This document shows, in pieces, positions 8,665-16,481 of a stretch of 64,000 bases of DNA. A model generated the notes under the pieces. It made no database searches. It was not told where the DNA came from and was given only the letters and a program-made list of their open reading frames with translations. The position numbers and the translations under genes were made by a program. The first letter of the stretch is position 1; each line of letters opens with the position of its first letter. The stretch lies in assembly GCA_016866385.1 (NCBI GenBank), contig VGMU01000003.1, forward strand, positions 1-64,000, written 5' to 3'. Source of the DNA: Bacteroidota bacterium (GTDB lineage: Bacteria; Bacteroidota; Bacteroidia; Cytophagales; Cyclobacteriaceae).

Positions 8665-10209
8665 TTATTTTTTCAATTGAATGGTTTGCCTTCCTATCAG
8701 GATAGGAAAATCATGGATACGATCCTTTTCGGGTCCGTTTTCGAGTTTCAATACTCCGCGAGGACAAACTGTAGCACAGATTCCACAGCCTACGCAGGAA
8801 GATCGCACGATATTTTGTCCTTGTTGAGCATAGGCCCTTACGTCAATACCCATTTCACAATGGGTAGAACAATTGCCGCAAGAAATGCATTGTCCTCCAT
8901 TGGTAGTGATTCGAAAACGAGACTTAAACCGTTGCACCAATCCCAAATAGGCAGCCAATGGGCAACCAAACCTACACCACACTCTATTTCCCATCAAGGG
9001 ATAAAATCCTGTACCCACCACTCCAGCAAATGCGGAACCAATGGCAAAGCCATAGAAAGCGTGTACTTGATTGGTCAGGTCTCCCAACACCTTAAATCCA
9101 GAGAAGTAATTGACCAAGGTCAAAGAGGTCATAACCACAGCCAAAGCAAGGACCCCATGTATGGTCCAACGCTCCCATTTCCAGGCTTTGAGCGACTTGT
9201 CTGAAAGGTGTCGAAAAGAATCACCTACCGTTTCAGCCAATCCTCCACACCCACATACCCAAGAACAATACCAGCGTTTTCCATAAAAGTAGGTAAACAC
9301 AGGTACAGCCACTATGATCAATAAACATCCCCATGCCAACATAAAAAGGCCAAGTCCACCACTACTTAAAAAAGTTGAGAGTTGGTAGTCAAAGAAAAAA
9401 TCATAATCCAAAGGCCAAATATTTTTGAAGTCAAAGTAGGGTTGATTTAAACGTACCAATACCTCAGGAATTAAAAAGGCAAAAGCAGTCTGAAAAAACA
9501 TCACGGATGCAGTTCGGAGTTGCTGATACCTATTGCCGGCATATTTGCTAAACATCCGAATCCCCATAACCAAAATGGCCAAGGTGTACACCAAGCCATA
9601 CAAAAACCATTGGCTAGCAGGTCCTCCAGAGAGAAGCTTGGAGAGTGGCTCTACCATCCATACTAAGGAAACCAAGTAGGCCGGAAACCAATACAAAATC
9701 ACATAGAAGAGTATCAGGTAGGAGCCTACTAGGATCCCAAGAAGTCCCCTATTGGTCAAAGATGAATGGAAAATGCCTGCAAAGGCCCCTCCAGGACTTT
9801 CTTCTTTTTTCTTAGCTAAATGGAAGAGTAAGCCCCCAGCCAAGCAAGAACCCAAAGAAAGTAGCAAGCAAAGTAAAGGATGATCTCTGCTAGGTCCTTG
9901 TAAAGCTGCTTTGGCCAAGGAAAATCCATAATCCTCCCAAATCACTTCTTCCCATCGACCTTCCACTTTTAAAGCTTCATTGTAAGGATCCAACTGCTGA
10001 TGATAGGCCTGTAAAAAGGAATAGGTGGATGAATAGGAAAAACCATACATAGGTGCCAGTAATTCTTTGACTTTTTCTCTATGGATTTCTTTCACCTCTG
10101 AGCTTACTAGATCTTCCCTTAAGTGATAACTTCCCAAAAAAGGTAGAACAGTGAATGCAACCACACCCAAGAAAAACAAACCAAGTCCTAAATTTTTCAC
10201 TGTGATCAT
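8665..10209 (-). CDS. Membrane polyferredoxin, 4Fe-4S protein of the NapH/NosR/CcoG type
   Basis: The 514-residue protein has several membrane helices, then cysteine motifs facing the cytoplasm: YCSWVCGCGG at about residue 310, VWCRFGCP at about 410, and two canonical 4Fe-4S clusters, CISCGNCSTHCEMG at about 441 and CVGCGICATVCPRG at about 472. This is the layout of NapH/NosR-C-terminal/CcoG proteins that pass electrons between cytoplasmic donors and membrane or periplasmic acceptors. An extra N-terminal periplasmic region of about 100 residues precedes the helices and I do not recognise it. The gene overlaps the upstream FAD oxidoreductase by four bases, so the flavoprotein is the likely electron donor (inference). 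No nos, nap or cco genes are in the window, so the acceptor is unknown. Confidence 0.85.
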   Translation of the reverse strand: MITVKNLGLGLFFLGVVAFTVLPFLGSYHLREDLVSSEVKEIHREKVKELLAPMYGFSYSSTYSFLQAYHQQLDPYNEALKVEGRWEEVIWEDYGFSLAKAALQGPSRDHPLLCLLLSLGSCLAGGLLFHLAKKKEESPGGAFAGIFHSSLTNRGLLGILVGSYLILFYVILYWFPAYLVSLVWMVEPLSKLLSGGPASQWFLYGLVYTLAILVMGIRMFSKYAGNRYQQLRTASVMFFQTAFAFLIPEVLVRLNQPYFDFKNIWPLDYDFFFDYQLSTFLSSGGLGLFMLAWGCLLIIVAVPVFTYFYGKRWYCSWVCGCGGLAETVGDSFRHLSDKSLKAWKWERWTIHGVLALAVVMTSLTLVNYFSGFKVLGDLTNQVHAFYGFAIGSAFAGVVGTGFYPLMGNRVWCRFGCPLAAYLGLVQRFKSRFRITTNGGQCISCGNCSTHCEMGIDVRAYAQQGQNIVRSSCVGCGICATVCPRGVLKLENGPEKDRIHDFPILIGRQTIQLKK

Positions 10210-11555
10210 GAGCTAGATCCAAATAGGTGATGAAACAATGATCTTTTGGGGAGGGGAAAACTTACACCAAATTGAAGTTGAAATGATTTTTGAATTGCTA
10301 CATGATAGGGAGCAAAAAACTCAGGGTCAAAATTTGCTTGATGCAAGGTAGAAATTACTTGAAGCCCGGACCATCCTTCCCGAATGGCTCGATCGAAATA
10401 TTCGTGCCTTAAACGAAATCCTAAAGCCAAAACGCCTAAAATTTTACCCCCTGCATCCATTTGCATGCGAAATGCAATTTTTCCGCTCGGATGCTCCCAA
10501 TAAAAATCTTGAATCTCATCTCCCTCTTCTACTGCGATGACTCCATAGGTTTGGTATTCTATTTCAAAAAATTTAGCAGAATTAAACCATACACCAGGAG
10601 CATAAGGTTGAGGGGAAGTACAGAAGTTTGCCGCCAAGGTTTCTCCATGCATTCTACCAGTATACCAAACTTGTTCAATGTTCTTTCTTCCTTCTCCAGG
10701 TGCATATTCAAATTCAGCACAATCGCCTATGGCATAGACATTCGGTGCTGAAGTTTCAAAATAGGAGTTGACCAGTACCCCCCTTTGGATTTTAATCCCT
10801 GATTTTTTTAAAAAGGCTACATTTGGAGTTACCCCAGTGGCAAGGCCGACAAACTCACAGGAAATTTCTTCCCCTTGGGAGGTGCGAACTGCCCTCACTT
10901 TCCCATGCACCCCTGGAAGAATCTCTTTTAACTCCGTACCTAAGCGTAGGTCAATGTCCTGCTCCTTCAAGAGCCGATGCACCAAATCCGCTTCCCGCTT
11001 GGGCAAGGATTGTTCCCAAAATCTAGATTCCCTTACCATAAAAGTGACGGGAATTTTTCGGTAAGCAAGCATTTCTACCATTTCTATCCCTATCAAACCT
11101 CCCCCTACAACTACCGCTCGGTTTACATGAGTAGATGTATTGATCTCCATTGACTCTAGGTCCTGCTTGGTGTAGAGTCCTTGTACACCTTGCAGGTGCT
11201 GCCCTGGCCAATAGTAAAAAGCAGGGGTAGATCCTGTAGCTAAGATCAAGTAATCGTAACTTAGATCTTCACCTGTATCAAAACTCAGTTTTTTAGCATC
11301 TACATCCAGGGCGGTGACCCATGCTTGCTTTAAGGTAATTCTATTTTTACCCCAGAACTGAAGCTCATACGGATAAAGATGTTCCCATTTCATTTGCCCC
11401 ATATAAACATACATCAGGGCTGTACGTGAAAAAAAATAGGGAGATTCTCCAGAAATAACGGTGATTTGCACATGAGGATTACCTTTTCGCAAATGTCTTG
11501 CAAAAGTGATTCCTGAAATACCGTTGCCAAGGATCACAAAATGGGTAGCACTCAT
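10206..11555 (-). CDS. NAD(P)/FAD-dependent oxidoreductase (pyridine nucleotide-disulfide class)
   Basis: The 449-residue protein has the two dinucleotide-binding folds of this class: FVILGNGISGITFARHL at the N-terminus for FAD and VVVGGGLIGIEMVEML at about residue 147 for NAD(P)H, plus ATGSTPAFYYW and the FAD-contacting NVYAIGDCAEF near residue 280. There is no redox-active CxxxxC pair as in disulfide reductases, so it resembles ferredoxin/rubredoxin reductases and NirB-type flavoproteins. Four-base overlap with the polyferredoxin gene implies the two act together, moving electrons between NAD(P)H and the membrane iron-sulfur protein. The direction of flow is not shown by sequence. It is the first gene of the tightly coupled run, 38 bases after the DUF547 gene. 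Confidence 0.87.
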   Translation of the reverse strand: MSATHFVILGNGISGITFARHLRKGNPHVQITVISGESPYFFSRTALMYVYMGQMKWEHLYPYELQFWGKNRITLKQAWVTALDVDAKKLSFDTGEDLSYDYLILATGSTPAFYYWPGQHLQGVQGLYTKQDLESMEINTSTHVNRAVVVGGGLIGIEMVEMLAYRKIPVTFMVRESRFWEQSLPKREADLVHRLLKEQDIDLRLGTELKEILPGVHGKVRAVRTSQGEEISCEFVGLATGVTPNVAFLKKSGIKIQRGVLVNSYFETSAPNVYAIGDCAEFEYAPGEGRKNIEQVWYTGRMHGETLAANFCTSPQPYAPGVWFNSAKFFEIEYQTYGVIAVEEGDEIQDFYWEHPSGKIAFRMQMDAGGKILGVLALGFRLRHEYFDRAIREGWSGLQVISTLHQANFDPEFFAPYHVAIQKSFQLQFGVSFPLPKRSLFHHLFGSSS

Positions 11556-11593
11556 GCAGATTAGTTGAACCTAAACTTACTCAAAAATTAAGT

Positions 11594-12358
11594 TTACTCG
11601 TTCAAATTCCAATTGTAGTCCAAAAAAGAAACTTTGGCATTGGGAGCAATTTTTACCTTGGAGTACTTGTTTAGGAACTCAATCAATGTTCCTCTTTTTG
11701 TAAAATCACCCGTAAACCAAGAAAAAATAGAGGAAAGCTGTACCGATTGGGTTCCCAATTTATTGCGAACAGGATCATTGATAAAGGCAACAGTTACCTT
11801 AGTGAGTTGCGCTTCTAACTTGTCTGCTACAAAGGCTTCATTGAGTAGTGGGGGACAAGAAATTGAAGCACAATTGATGGCAAAATGAATCCTGGGCTCA
11901 TCAAATTCCTTTCTTAAAATTCCATGTTCTACCTCATCCAAACTCATGTCTACGCCTGCAATTTTAAAAAATTTATAGTGCCAGACATCTTTGATTAATG
12001 GGATTTTGAGCTTGGGACCTAAATCACGTATGCTTTTGGTAGGATAAAAATCTACAATCAACTTTACCGTGTAGGCATTGTATGCATTGATCCAATAGGC
12101 AAGCTGCTCATTTTTTGACCATTTGCTTCGGTCAGGGGCATTCTCAGAGAGCAATTTGAGGTAGCTTTCCAACTTTGGCTTTTCACGTATAAAGCCTTTG
12201 TAATCTACTAGGCCATTGGCTTTGACATGGGTTTTTACTAATTGATCCCAGAGCTGGTGGCTTGGTGGCGTGCTTCCCACTTTTCCCACCACCGGACTTT
12301 GGCAGGAGTAAAAGAAGAAAAGGGATAGGAAAAAAGATGTTCGAAGAGCTAGAATCAT
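11594..12358 (-). CDS. DUF547-domain lipoprotein
   Basis: The 254-residue product has a signal peptide with an FYSC lipobox at about residue 19. The remainder is a DUF547 domain, recognised from AYWINAYNAYTVKLIVDFYP, the DVWHYKFFKIAG segment, the EVEHGILRKEF helix and HFAINCASISCPPL with its two conserved cysteines. DUF547 proteins are widespread in periplasms and their biochemical role is not established; the fold family includes papain-like relatives, and the Cys/His residues could be catalytic (inference). It sits between a rhodanese and the FAD oxidoreductase/polyferredoxin pair on the same strand, so a redox or sulfur link is suggested by neighbourhood only. Confidence 0.85.
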   Translation of the reverse strand: MILALRTSFFLSLFFFYSCQSPVVGKVGSTPPSHQLWDQLVKTHVKANGLVDYKGFIREKPKLESYLKLLSENAPDRSKWSKNEQLAYWINAYNAYTVKLIVDFYPTKSIRDLGPKLKIPLIKDVWHYKFFKIAGVDMSLDEVEHGILRKEFDEPRIHFAINCASISCPPLLNEAFVADKLEAQLTKVTVAFINDPVRNKLGTQSVQLSSIFSWFTGDFTKRGTLIEFLNKYSKVKIAPNAKVSFLDYNWNLNE

Positions 12359-12419
12359 GAGAAAATGAACAAATTCAACTAGTGGAAATGAGCTTTAGAG
12401 ATGGGTAAGGATAGGGATT

Positions 12420-12911
12420 TTAATACACTTTTTCTCCCCTATTGAGCCAAATGCCCCAGGATTTGGAATAGGTATGTACTCGGGTAGTAGGTTTGCCTTG
12501 GGAAACCAATTCTCCCCCATCATTGGCCCATTGCAAGATCCCTCCATACAAATTATAAACTTTGGAAAATCCAGCGGCTTGCAATCTTTTGCCAATTTCT
12601 TGAGATCTAGCCCCCACGGTGCAATAAATAAGTACAGGCTGATCTTTTTTTAGTTTCCCCACGGATGAAAAGGAAAAGGTATCGAAACCAACCCATATCG
12701 CTTGGGGAAGATGACTGACTTCAAATTCCTTTTGCTCTCTAGCATCCAAGACTTGGTAATCACTTAAATTATTGATTTGAGTGGGTTTTACCGTTGAAAA
12801 GCCCTCATCATAAAAGGTACTCAGCAAGGCTTCATACGCCTTTGATTGAGCAAAAGAAGTCGTAAAAAATAAAAAGAAGACAAGAGTGAAGCCAAGTAGT
12901 TTACGCTGCAT
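12420..12911 (-). CDS. Exported single-domain rhodanese
   Basis: The 163-residue protein has a cleavable signal peptide (hydrophobic stretch ending SFAQ at about residue 22) followed by one rhodanese domain: YQVLDAREQKEFEVSHLP, then the active-site loop YCTVGARS with the catalytic cysteine in a CxxGxRS setting, then GFSKVYNLYGGILQWAN. All key residues of an active sulfurtransferase are present. Because it is exported, it should act in the periplasm on thiosulfate, persulfide or another sulfane-sulfur carrier; the physiological substrate is unknown. It lies between a Crp/Fnr-type regulator gene (56 bases upstream, separated by a perfect inverted repeat) and a DUF547 gene. Confidence 0.87.
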   Translation of the reverse strand: MQRKLLGFTLVFFLFFTTSFAQSKAYEALLSTFYDEGFSTVKPTQINNLSDYQVLDAREQKEFEVSHLPQAIWVGFDTFSFSSVGKLKKDQPVLIYCTVGARSQEIGKRLQAAGFSKVYNLYGGILQWANDGGELVSQGKPTTRVHTYSKSWGIWLNRGEKVY

Positions 12912-12934
12912 AGAAGAATTAAGATAGGATAACT

Positions 12935-12966
12935 ACTAAACCTAAATTCTTGCACCTAGGTTTAGT
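12935..12966 (-). repeat. Perfect 10-bp inverted repeat between regulator and rhodanese genes
   Basis: ACTAAACCTA at 12935-12944 is mirrored by TAGGTTTAGT at 12957-12966 with a 12-base loop. It begins directly after the stop codon of the Crp/Fnr gene. It lacks a clear run of T on the minus strand, so it is either a weak terminator, an RNA-processing or stability hairpin, or an operator for the rhodanese gene. Confidence 0.6.
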
Positions 12967-13683
12967 TTACCTGTAAAAATCTGAAAGACGCACCAAACCC
13001 TTTCTATCTTTGACAATAATTTTTTTTCCTTCCAAATCAATTAACCCATCTTTTTTAAATTCTGACAACAAACGGATCACAGATTCCGTGGCAGTTCCTA
13101 CAATGCTAGCAATTTCTTCCCTGGTCAAAAGCAGGTCAATTTTTTGGCTATTTCCACCCTCTATCCCATAGGAACTTGCCAATTGAAGAAGGACAAATGC
13201 AAGGCGCTCTCGAATGCTCTTTTGAGAAGCATCCGTGAGCTTGAGTTCTAAAATACCTACCTCATGACTGAGTTGTTTGGTGATTTTTTTGAAAAACTCT
13301 ATGTTTTTTAGGAGTGTATTTAAAAATGCATCCCGTGGCACAAAGCAAATCCGCGCATCTTCAATAATCATAGCCGAATTGGTGTAATTCTCTTCTCCAA
13401 GCAAGGCAGCATAGCCCAAAAAATCACCTCTTTTAGCAAGATGGAGAATTTGTTCCTTGCCATTGGATGCAGTCTTGTAGACTTTTACCACCCCAGCATT
13501 GATGCAAAAAATTCCCAAGGGTTTGGTGCCTTCGTAATATAAAATTTGGCCTCTCCAGTGTGCCACATGATTTTTAACCTCTGAAATCGAACATAAATGC
13601 GATTCAGGTAAGTTGGAAAATAAGGATTGCTTTCTTGATCCACAAAGCTCGCAAGGCGTAAAAGTAGTCGTAGTTGATTGCAT
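12967..13683 (-). CDS. Crp/Fnr-family transcriptional regulator with N-terminal cysteines
   Basis: The 238-residue protein has a cyclic-nucleotide-binding-like beta roll (about residues 35-130: LGIFCINAGVVKVYK, GDFLGYAALLGE), a dimer helix and a C-terminal winged helix-turn-helix (LTREEIASIVGTATESVIRLLSEFKKDGLI). Cysteines occur at about residues 11, 14, 31, 60 and 113. The CxxC pair near the start and the later cysteines recall FNR-type 4Fe-4S oxygen sensors, although the spacing differs from E. coli FNR; cluster binding is inference. The cNMP-contact residues of CRP are not evident. It lies upstream of the rhodanese and electron-transfer genes on the same strand and may regulate them. Confidence 0.87.
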   Translation of the reverse strand: MQSTTTTFTPCELCGSRKQSLFSNLPESHLCSISEVKNHVAHWRGQILYYEGTKPLGIFCINAGVVKVYKTASNGKEQILHLAKRGDFLGYAALLGEENYTNSAMIIEDARICFVPRDAFLNTLLKNIEFFKKITKQLSHEVGILELKLTDASQKSIRERLAFVLLQLASSYGIEGGNSQKIDLLLTREEIASIVGTATESVIRLLSEFKKDGLIDLEGKKIIVKDRKGLVRLSDFYR

Positions 13684-13760
13684 AGGACAGTAAAGAGTTA
13701 AAAAATCAAAGGAAAATTTAAATAAAAACTATTATTAATACTATAAAAATTAAAATAAAA

Positions 13761-14234
13761 TTAAGGAATTTCAGGAAAACTATCTTTTTGAATATATTCT
13801 TCTAGCAAGACATCCAGATGAAAAAATACATGCTTGCGTCCATTCGATAAGGTTACGTACGGACATTTTAGGGTTTGGTTGTATACAAAGGCTTGAGACA
13901 CCACCTTTTGGTCTATTTCAATATCAGGTGCCTTACACTCCACCAAGAGATAAGGTTTTCCTTCCCTATCGTAAATAAGCAAATCTGTCCTTTTTTGAAG
14001 GCCATTGTAGCGCATGCCTTTTTCAAGGACAAACCATCCCTTAGGAAATCCCTTAGCAATTAAAAAATGAATCCAATGCTGCCTCACCCATTCCTCTGGA
14101 GTGAGCAGGAGGTGCTTTTTTCGAAGAAAATCATAAATATACATCCCTCCCTCCTGTTTACTAAGCTGAGGTTGAATGGGGGGCAGGGAAAGTACGGGTA
14201 AGGAGACCAACTCAAAACGAAAGTTTACTTGCAA
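13761..14234 (-). CDS. Stand-alone HsdR N-terminal-like PD-(D/E)XK nuclease-fold protein
   Basis: The 157-residue product has TPEEWVRQHWIHFLIA and then RTDLLIYDREGKPYLLVECKAPD, which contains the D...ExK core of the PD-(D/E)XK nuclease fold as found at the N-terminus of type I restriction subunits (HSDR_N). There are no helicase motifs, no HsdM/HsdS genes nearby and the protein ends soon after the nuclease fold, so this is an orphan domain protein that is common in Bacteroidota. Whether it cuts DNA is unknown. No ATG suits the whole domain: the reading uses TTG at 14234, with an internal ATG at 14144 as the alternative. It lies 34 bases after the helix-hairpin-helix gene. Confidence 0.78.
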   Translation of the reverse strand: MQVNFRFELVSLPVLSLPPIQPQLSKQEGGMYIYDFLRKKHLLLTPEEWVRQHWIHFLIAKGFPKGWFVLEKGMRYNGLQKRTDLLIYDREGKPYLLVECKAPDIEIDQKVVSQAFVYNQTLKCPYVTLSNGRKHVFFHLDVLLEEYIQKDSFPEIP

Positions 14235-14268
14235 TTCAAATATGGCATATTTTCATTGGATAACTGGT

Positions 14269-14958
14269 CTATTCCTTTTCAAAGCATAGGTAAGGGCCGA
14301 TTTTTTCAACCCAAGCTTCTTGAAAGATTTTAATTTTTAATAAATCCTGTGCCCGCTCGTAGGGTCCATGCTGCATCCTGTAAGCTACCAATACCTTGGC
14401 CTCTTGGTAACTGATGTAAGGATGCTGGGCCAATACCTCCTGATTTACTCGGTTGATACATATTTTCTTTGGAGGGACCTTATCGAAATCAAAATACTCC
14501 CATAAGGAGGAAATCGCCTCTGGTCGCAGACCAAACACTTCTTGAAGTTGCTCTGGAAATATAAAGCCTCCCAAAGATTCACGGTATTTGATAATCCTAC
14601 CGGCAGTCAAAGCACCAATACCTGGCACAATCTGGAGTAGTATGGAATCCGCTTCCGATAAGGGAAGTCTACGAATACGGTCTTTCACCAAGGCATCTCC
14701 CTTTCGTTTCACTGAATCCATTGGAGCGAAAGTGGGCAATGGAGAGGTTAATATATGCCCCCCAGTACGCTCTAAACTGTCAAGTTGCGACAAGTACCTT
14801 CGATACATATCTTCTCCCCTTTGATCCGAAAAATAACGCATCACCGTAGGAAGCAAGGAGAGCATGAGCAAGGTGGGAAGTAATAAAAAAAAACCTTGAG
14901 ATTCCTTCTTGGTAAATCCCAAATGGGTTTTTAACCAAAACAATAATTGGTTTATCAT
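14269..14958 (-). CDS. Membrane-anchored helix-hairpin-helix (ComEA-like) protein
   Basis: The 229-residue protein has one N-terminal membrane helix (GFFLLLPTLLMLSLLPTVM) and at least two tandem HhH units: ADSILLQIVPGIGALTAGRIIKYRESLGGF near residue 105 and INRVNQEVLAQHPYISYQEAKVLVAYR near residue 165 (each a separate stretch in the translation). HhH units bind the DNA backbone without sequence specificity, and ComEA-type proteins capture DNA in the periplasm during uptake. The longer double-unit form seen here is typical of Bacteroidota helix-hairpin-helix proteins whose role is not settled. It starts at an ATG facing away from hemA, so the 187-base spacer must hold two divergent promoters. 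Confidence 0.8.
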   Translation of the reverse strand: MINQLLFWLKTHLGFTKKESQGFFLLLPTLLMLSLLPTVMRYFSDQRGEDMYRRYLSQLDSLERTGGHILTSPLPTFAPMDSVKRKGDALVKDRIRRLPLSEADSILLQIVPGIGALTAGRIIKYRESLGGFIFPEQLQEVFGLRPEAISSLWEYFDFDKVPPKKICINRVNQEVLAQHPYISYQEAKVLVAYRMQHGPYERAQDLLKIKIFQEAWVEKIGPYLCFEKE

Positions 14959-15104
14959 AAAAAATAAAGTTGAAAAAATTACAGGCTACTAAGTTAAGCG
15001 TAGGTGATTCTCCAAACAAGCTTTATATCGACAGAATAACTTTTTAAGAATATTATTTAGAATATTTCTAAATTAAAATCATTGAATGAAAAATAAACTT
15101 TAAG

Positions 15105-15127
15105 GGAGGATTCCTCCGTTAAATTTG
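15105..15127 (+). promoter_or_regulatory. hemA promoter with adjoining palindrome
   Basis: TAAATTTG at 15120-15127 fits the Bacteroidota -7 consensus TAnnTTTG and ends 18 bases before the hemA ATG. Directly upstream, GGAGGA/TCCTCC (15105-15117, one central base) forms a near-perfect palindrome lying in the -33/-7 spacer, where an operator would sit. The -33 element is poor. Confidence 0.5.
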
Positions 15128-15145
15128 CAGCCGAACCTCTAAAGC

Positions 15146-16414
15146 ATGTCTACAAGTTTTAAAGCCTTAAGTCTGTCTCACAAAACTGCTCCTGTGGAAG
15201 TAAGGGAGCAAATTTCGTTAGACGACCAAGCAATCCATAGACTTTTGATTAAGTTAAAAGAGGTTTTTGTAGTTACAGATGCATTGGTACTTTCCACTTG
15301 CAACAGAACCGAAGTTTACTACAGCCATGAATTGGATCTAAGCCATGAAATTCTCCGACTGGTTGTCTTAGAAAGTGGAGGAAATCTCGATAAAGAGTGT
15401 GACGCTTTTTTTGAATTCCTGGTAGAGGAATCTGTCGCAGTTACCCATCTTTTTCGGGTAGCCATGGGGCTTGAAGCTCAAGTGATTGGAGATATTCAAA
15501 TCATCAATCAAGTAAAACGAGCTTATCAGACTTCTGCAGATCTGGATCTAGCGGGTCCCTTTCTTCACCGCTTGCTACACACCATATTTTTTACCAACAA
15601 GCGGGTAGTCCAAGAAACCGCCTTTCGGGATGGTGCCGCATCCTTGTCCTATGCCACCCTTGAATTGATTGAAAGCCTTACCCAAAATATTTTCGAACCA
15701 AGGATTTTAATCCTTGGCCTGGGTGAAATTGGAGAGGATGTAGCCAAAAACATGGTGCATTTACCCCATGCCAAGGTGCAAATCACCAACAGAACCTCAT
15801 CCAAAGCAGAGCAGATAGGTATTCCTCTGGGTTTTGAGATCATTCCCTTCGAAGAGTGCTTTGCTGCCATAGAAGCTGCCGACGTTATTGTTTCTTCTAT
15901 TCGGATGCCAGAAATTTTTATTACCAAAGAACGTGTGGGTTGCTCTCCTATCCCCGGGTTCAAGTTATTTGTAGATCTCTCTGTACCTAGAAGCATAGAA
16001 ACCTCTTTAGAAGAGATTCCAGGGGTAGTCCTGTACAATGTAGATAATATTCGAAGTAAAGTTACCGCAGCCTTGCAACTCCGACTAGAAGCCATTCCCC
16101 AAGTGGAAACCATCCTGGAGGAAAGTATAAGTGAATTCCAAGGATGGTCCAAGGAAATGTTGGTATCCCCCACTATACAAAAATTAAAACAAGCTTTGGA
16201 ACAAATTCGCCAAGAAGAATTAAGTCGCCATGTAAAGCAAGTGGATCAACAGCATGTGGAATTGATAGAGAAAATCACCAAAAACATGATGCAGAAAATT
16301 CTTAAAATTCCAGTAGTCCAATTAAAGGCTGCCTGCCAGCGAAATGAAGCTTCAGAAATGATTGCCCTGCTACATGATCTATTTGATTTAGAAAATCAAA
16401 ACAAGGAAAAATAA
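15146..16414 (+). CDS. hemA: Glutamyl-tRNA reductase
   Basis: The 422-residue protein carries the family signature LSTCNRTEVYYS with the catalytic cysteine at about residue 52, SHKTAPVEVRE near the start, GLEAQVIGDIQI and the NADPH-binding ILGLGEIGEDVAKNM at about 185, followed by a C-terminal dimerisation helix region. It reduces glutamate on tRNA-Glu to glutamate-1-semialdehyde, the first committed step of heme synthesis by the C5 pathway. The next enzyme, hemL, is in this window at 30777-32072. Length is normal for the family. It is followed after 67 bases by a WG-repeat gene and faces the HhH gene across a divergent spacer. Confidence 0.96.
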   Translation: MSTSFKALSLSHKTAPVEVREQISLDDQAIHRLLIKLKEVFVVTDALVLSTCNRTEVYYSHELDLSHEILRLVVLESGGNLDKECDAFFEFLVEESVAVTHLFRVAMGLEAQVIGDIQIINQVKRAYQTSADLDLAGPFLHRLLHTIFFTNKRVVQETAFRDGAASLSYATLELIESLTQNIFEPRILILGLGEIGEDVAKNMVHLPHAKVQITNRTSSKAEQIGIPLGFEIIPFEECFAAIEAADVIVSSIRMPEIFITKERVGCSPIPGFKLFVDLSVPRSIETSLEEIPGVVLYNVDNIRSKVTAALQLRLEAIPQVETILEESISEFQGWSKEMLVSPTIQKLKQALEQIRQEELSRHVKQVDQQHVELIEKITKNMMQKILKIPVVQLKAACQRNEASEMIALLHDLFDLENQNKEK

Positions 16415-16481
16415 GGCCGGTAAACTTGTGTTTTTACCCCCTTTGCAGTAGTTTAAAGTTTAAGCCCCACGTACTACTTCG

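Noticed and set aside
8572-9204. A 210-codon open frame on the plus strand inside the polyferredoxin gene
   Set aside because: It lies antisense to conserved cysteine motifs, has no recognisable domain, and spans two real genes; it is a shadow of codon bias.
13761-14234. Restriction-modification or defence island
   Set aside because: Only an orphan HsdR_N-like domain is present, with no methylase, specificity, helicase or mobile gene around it.
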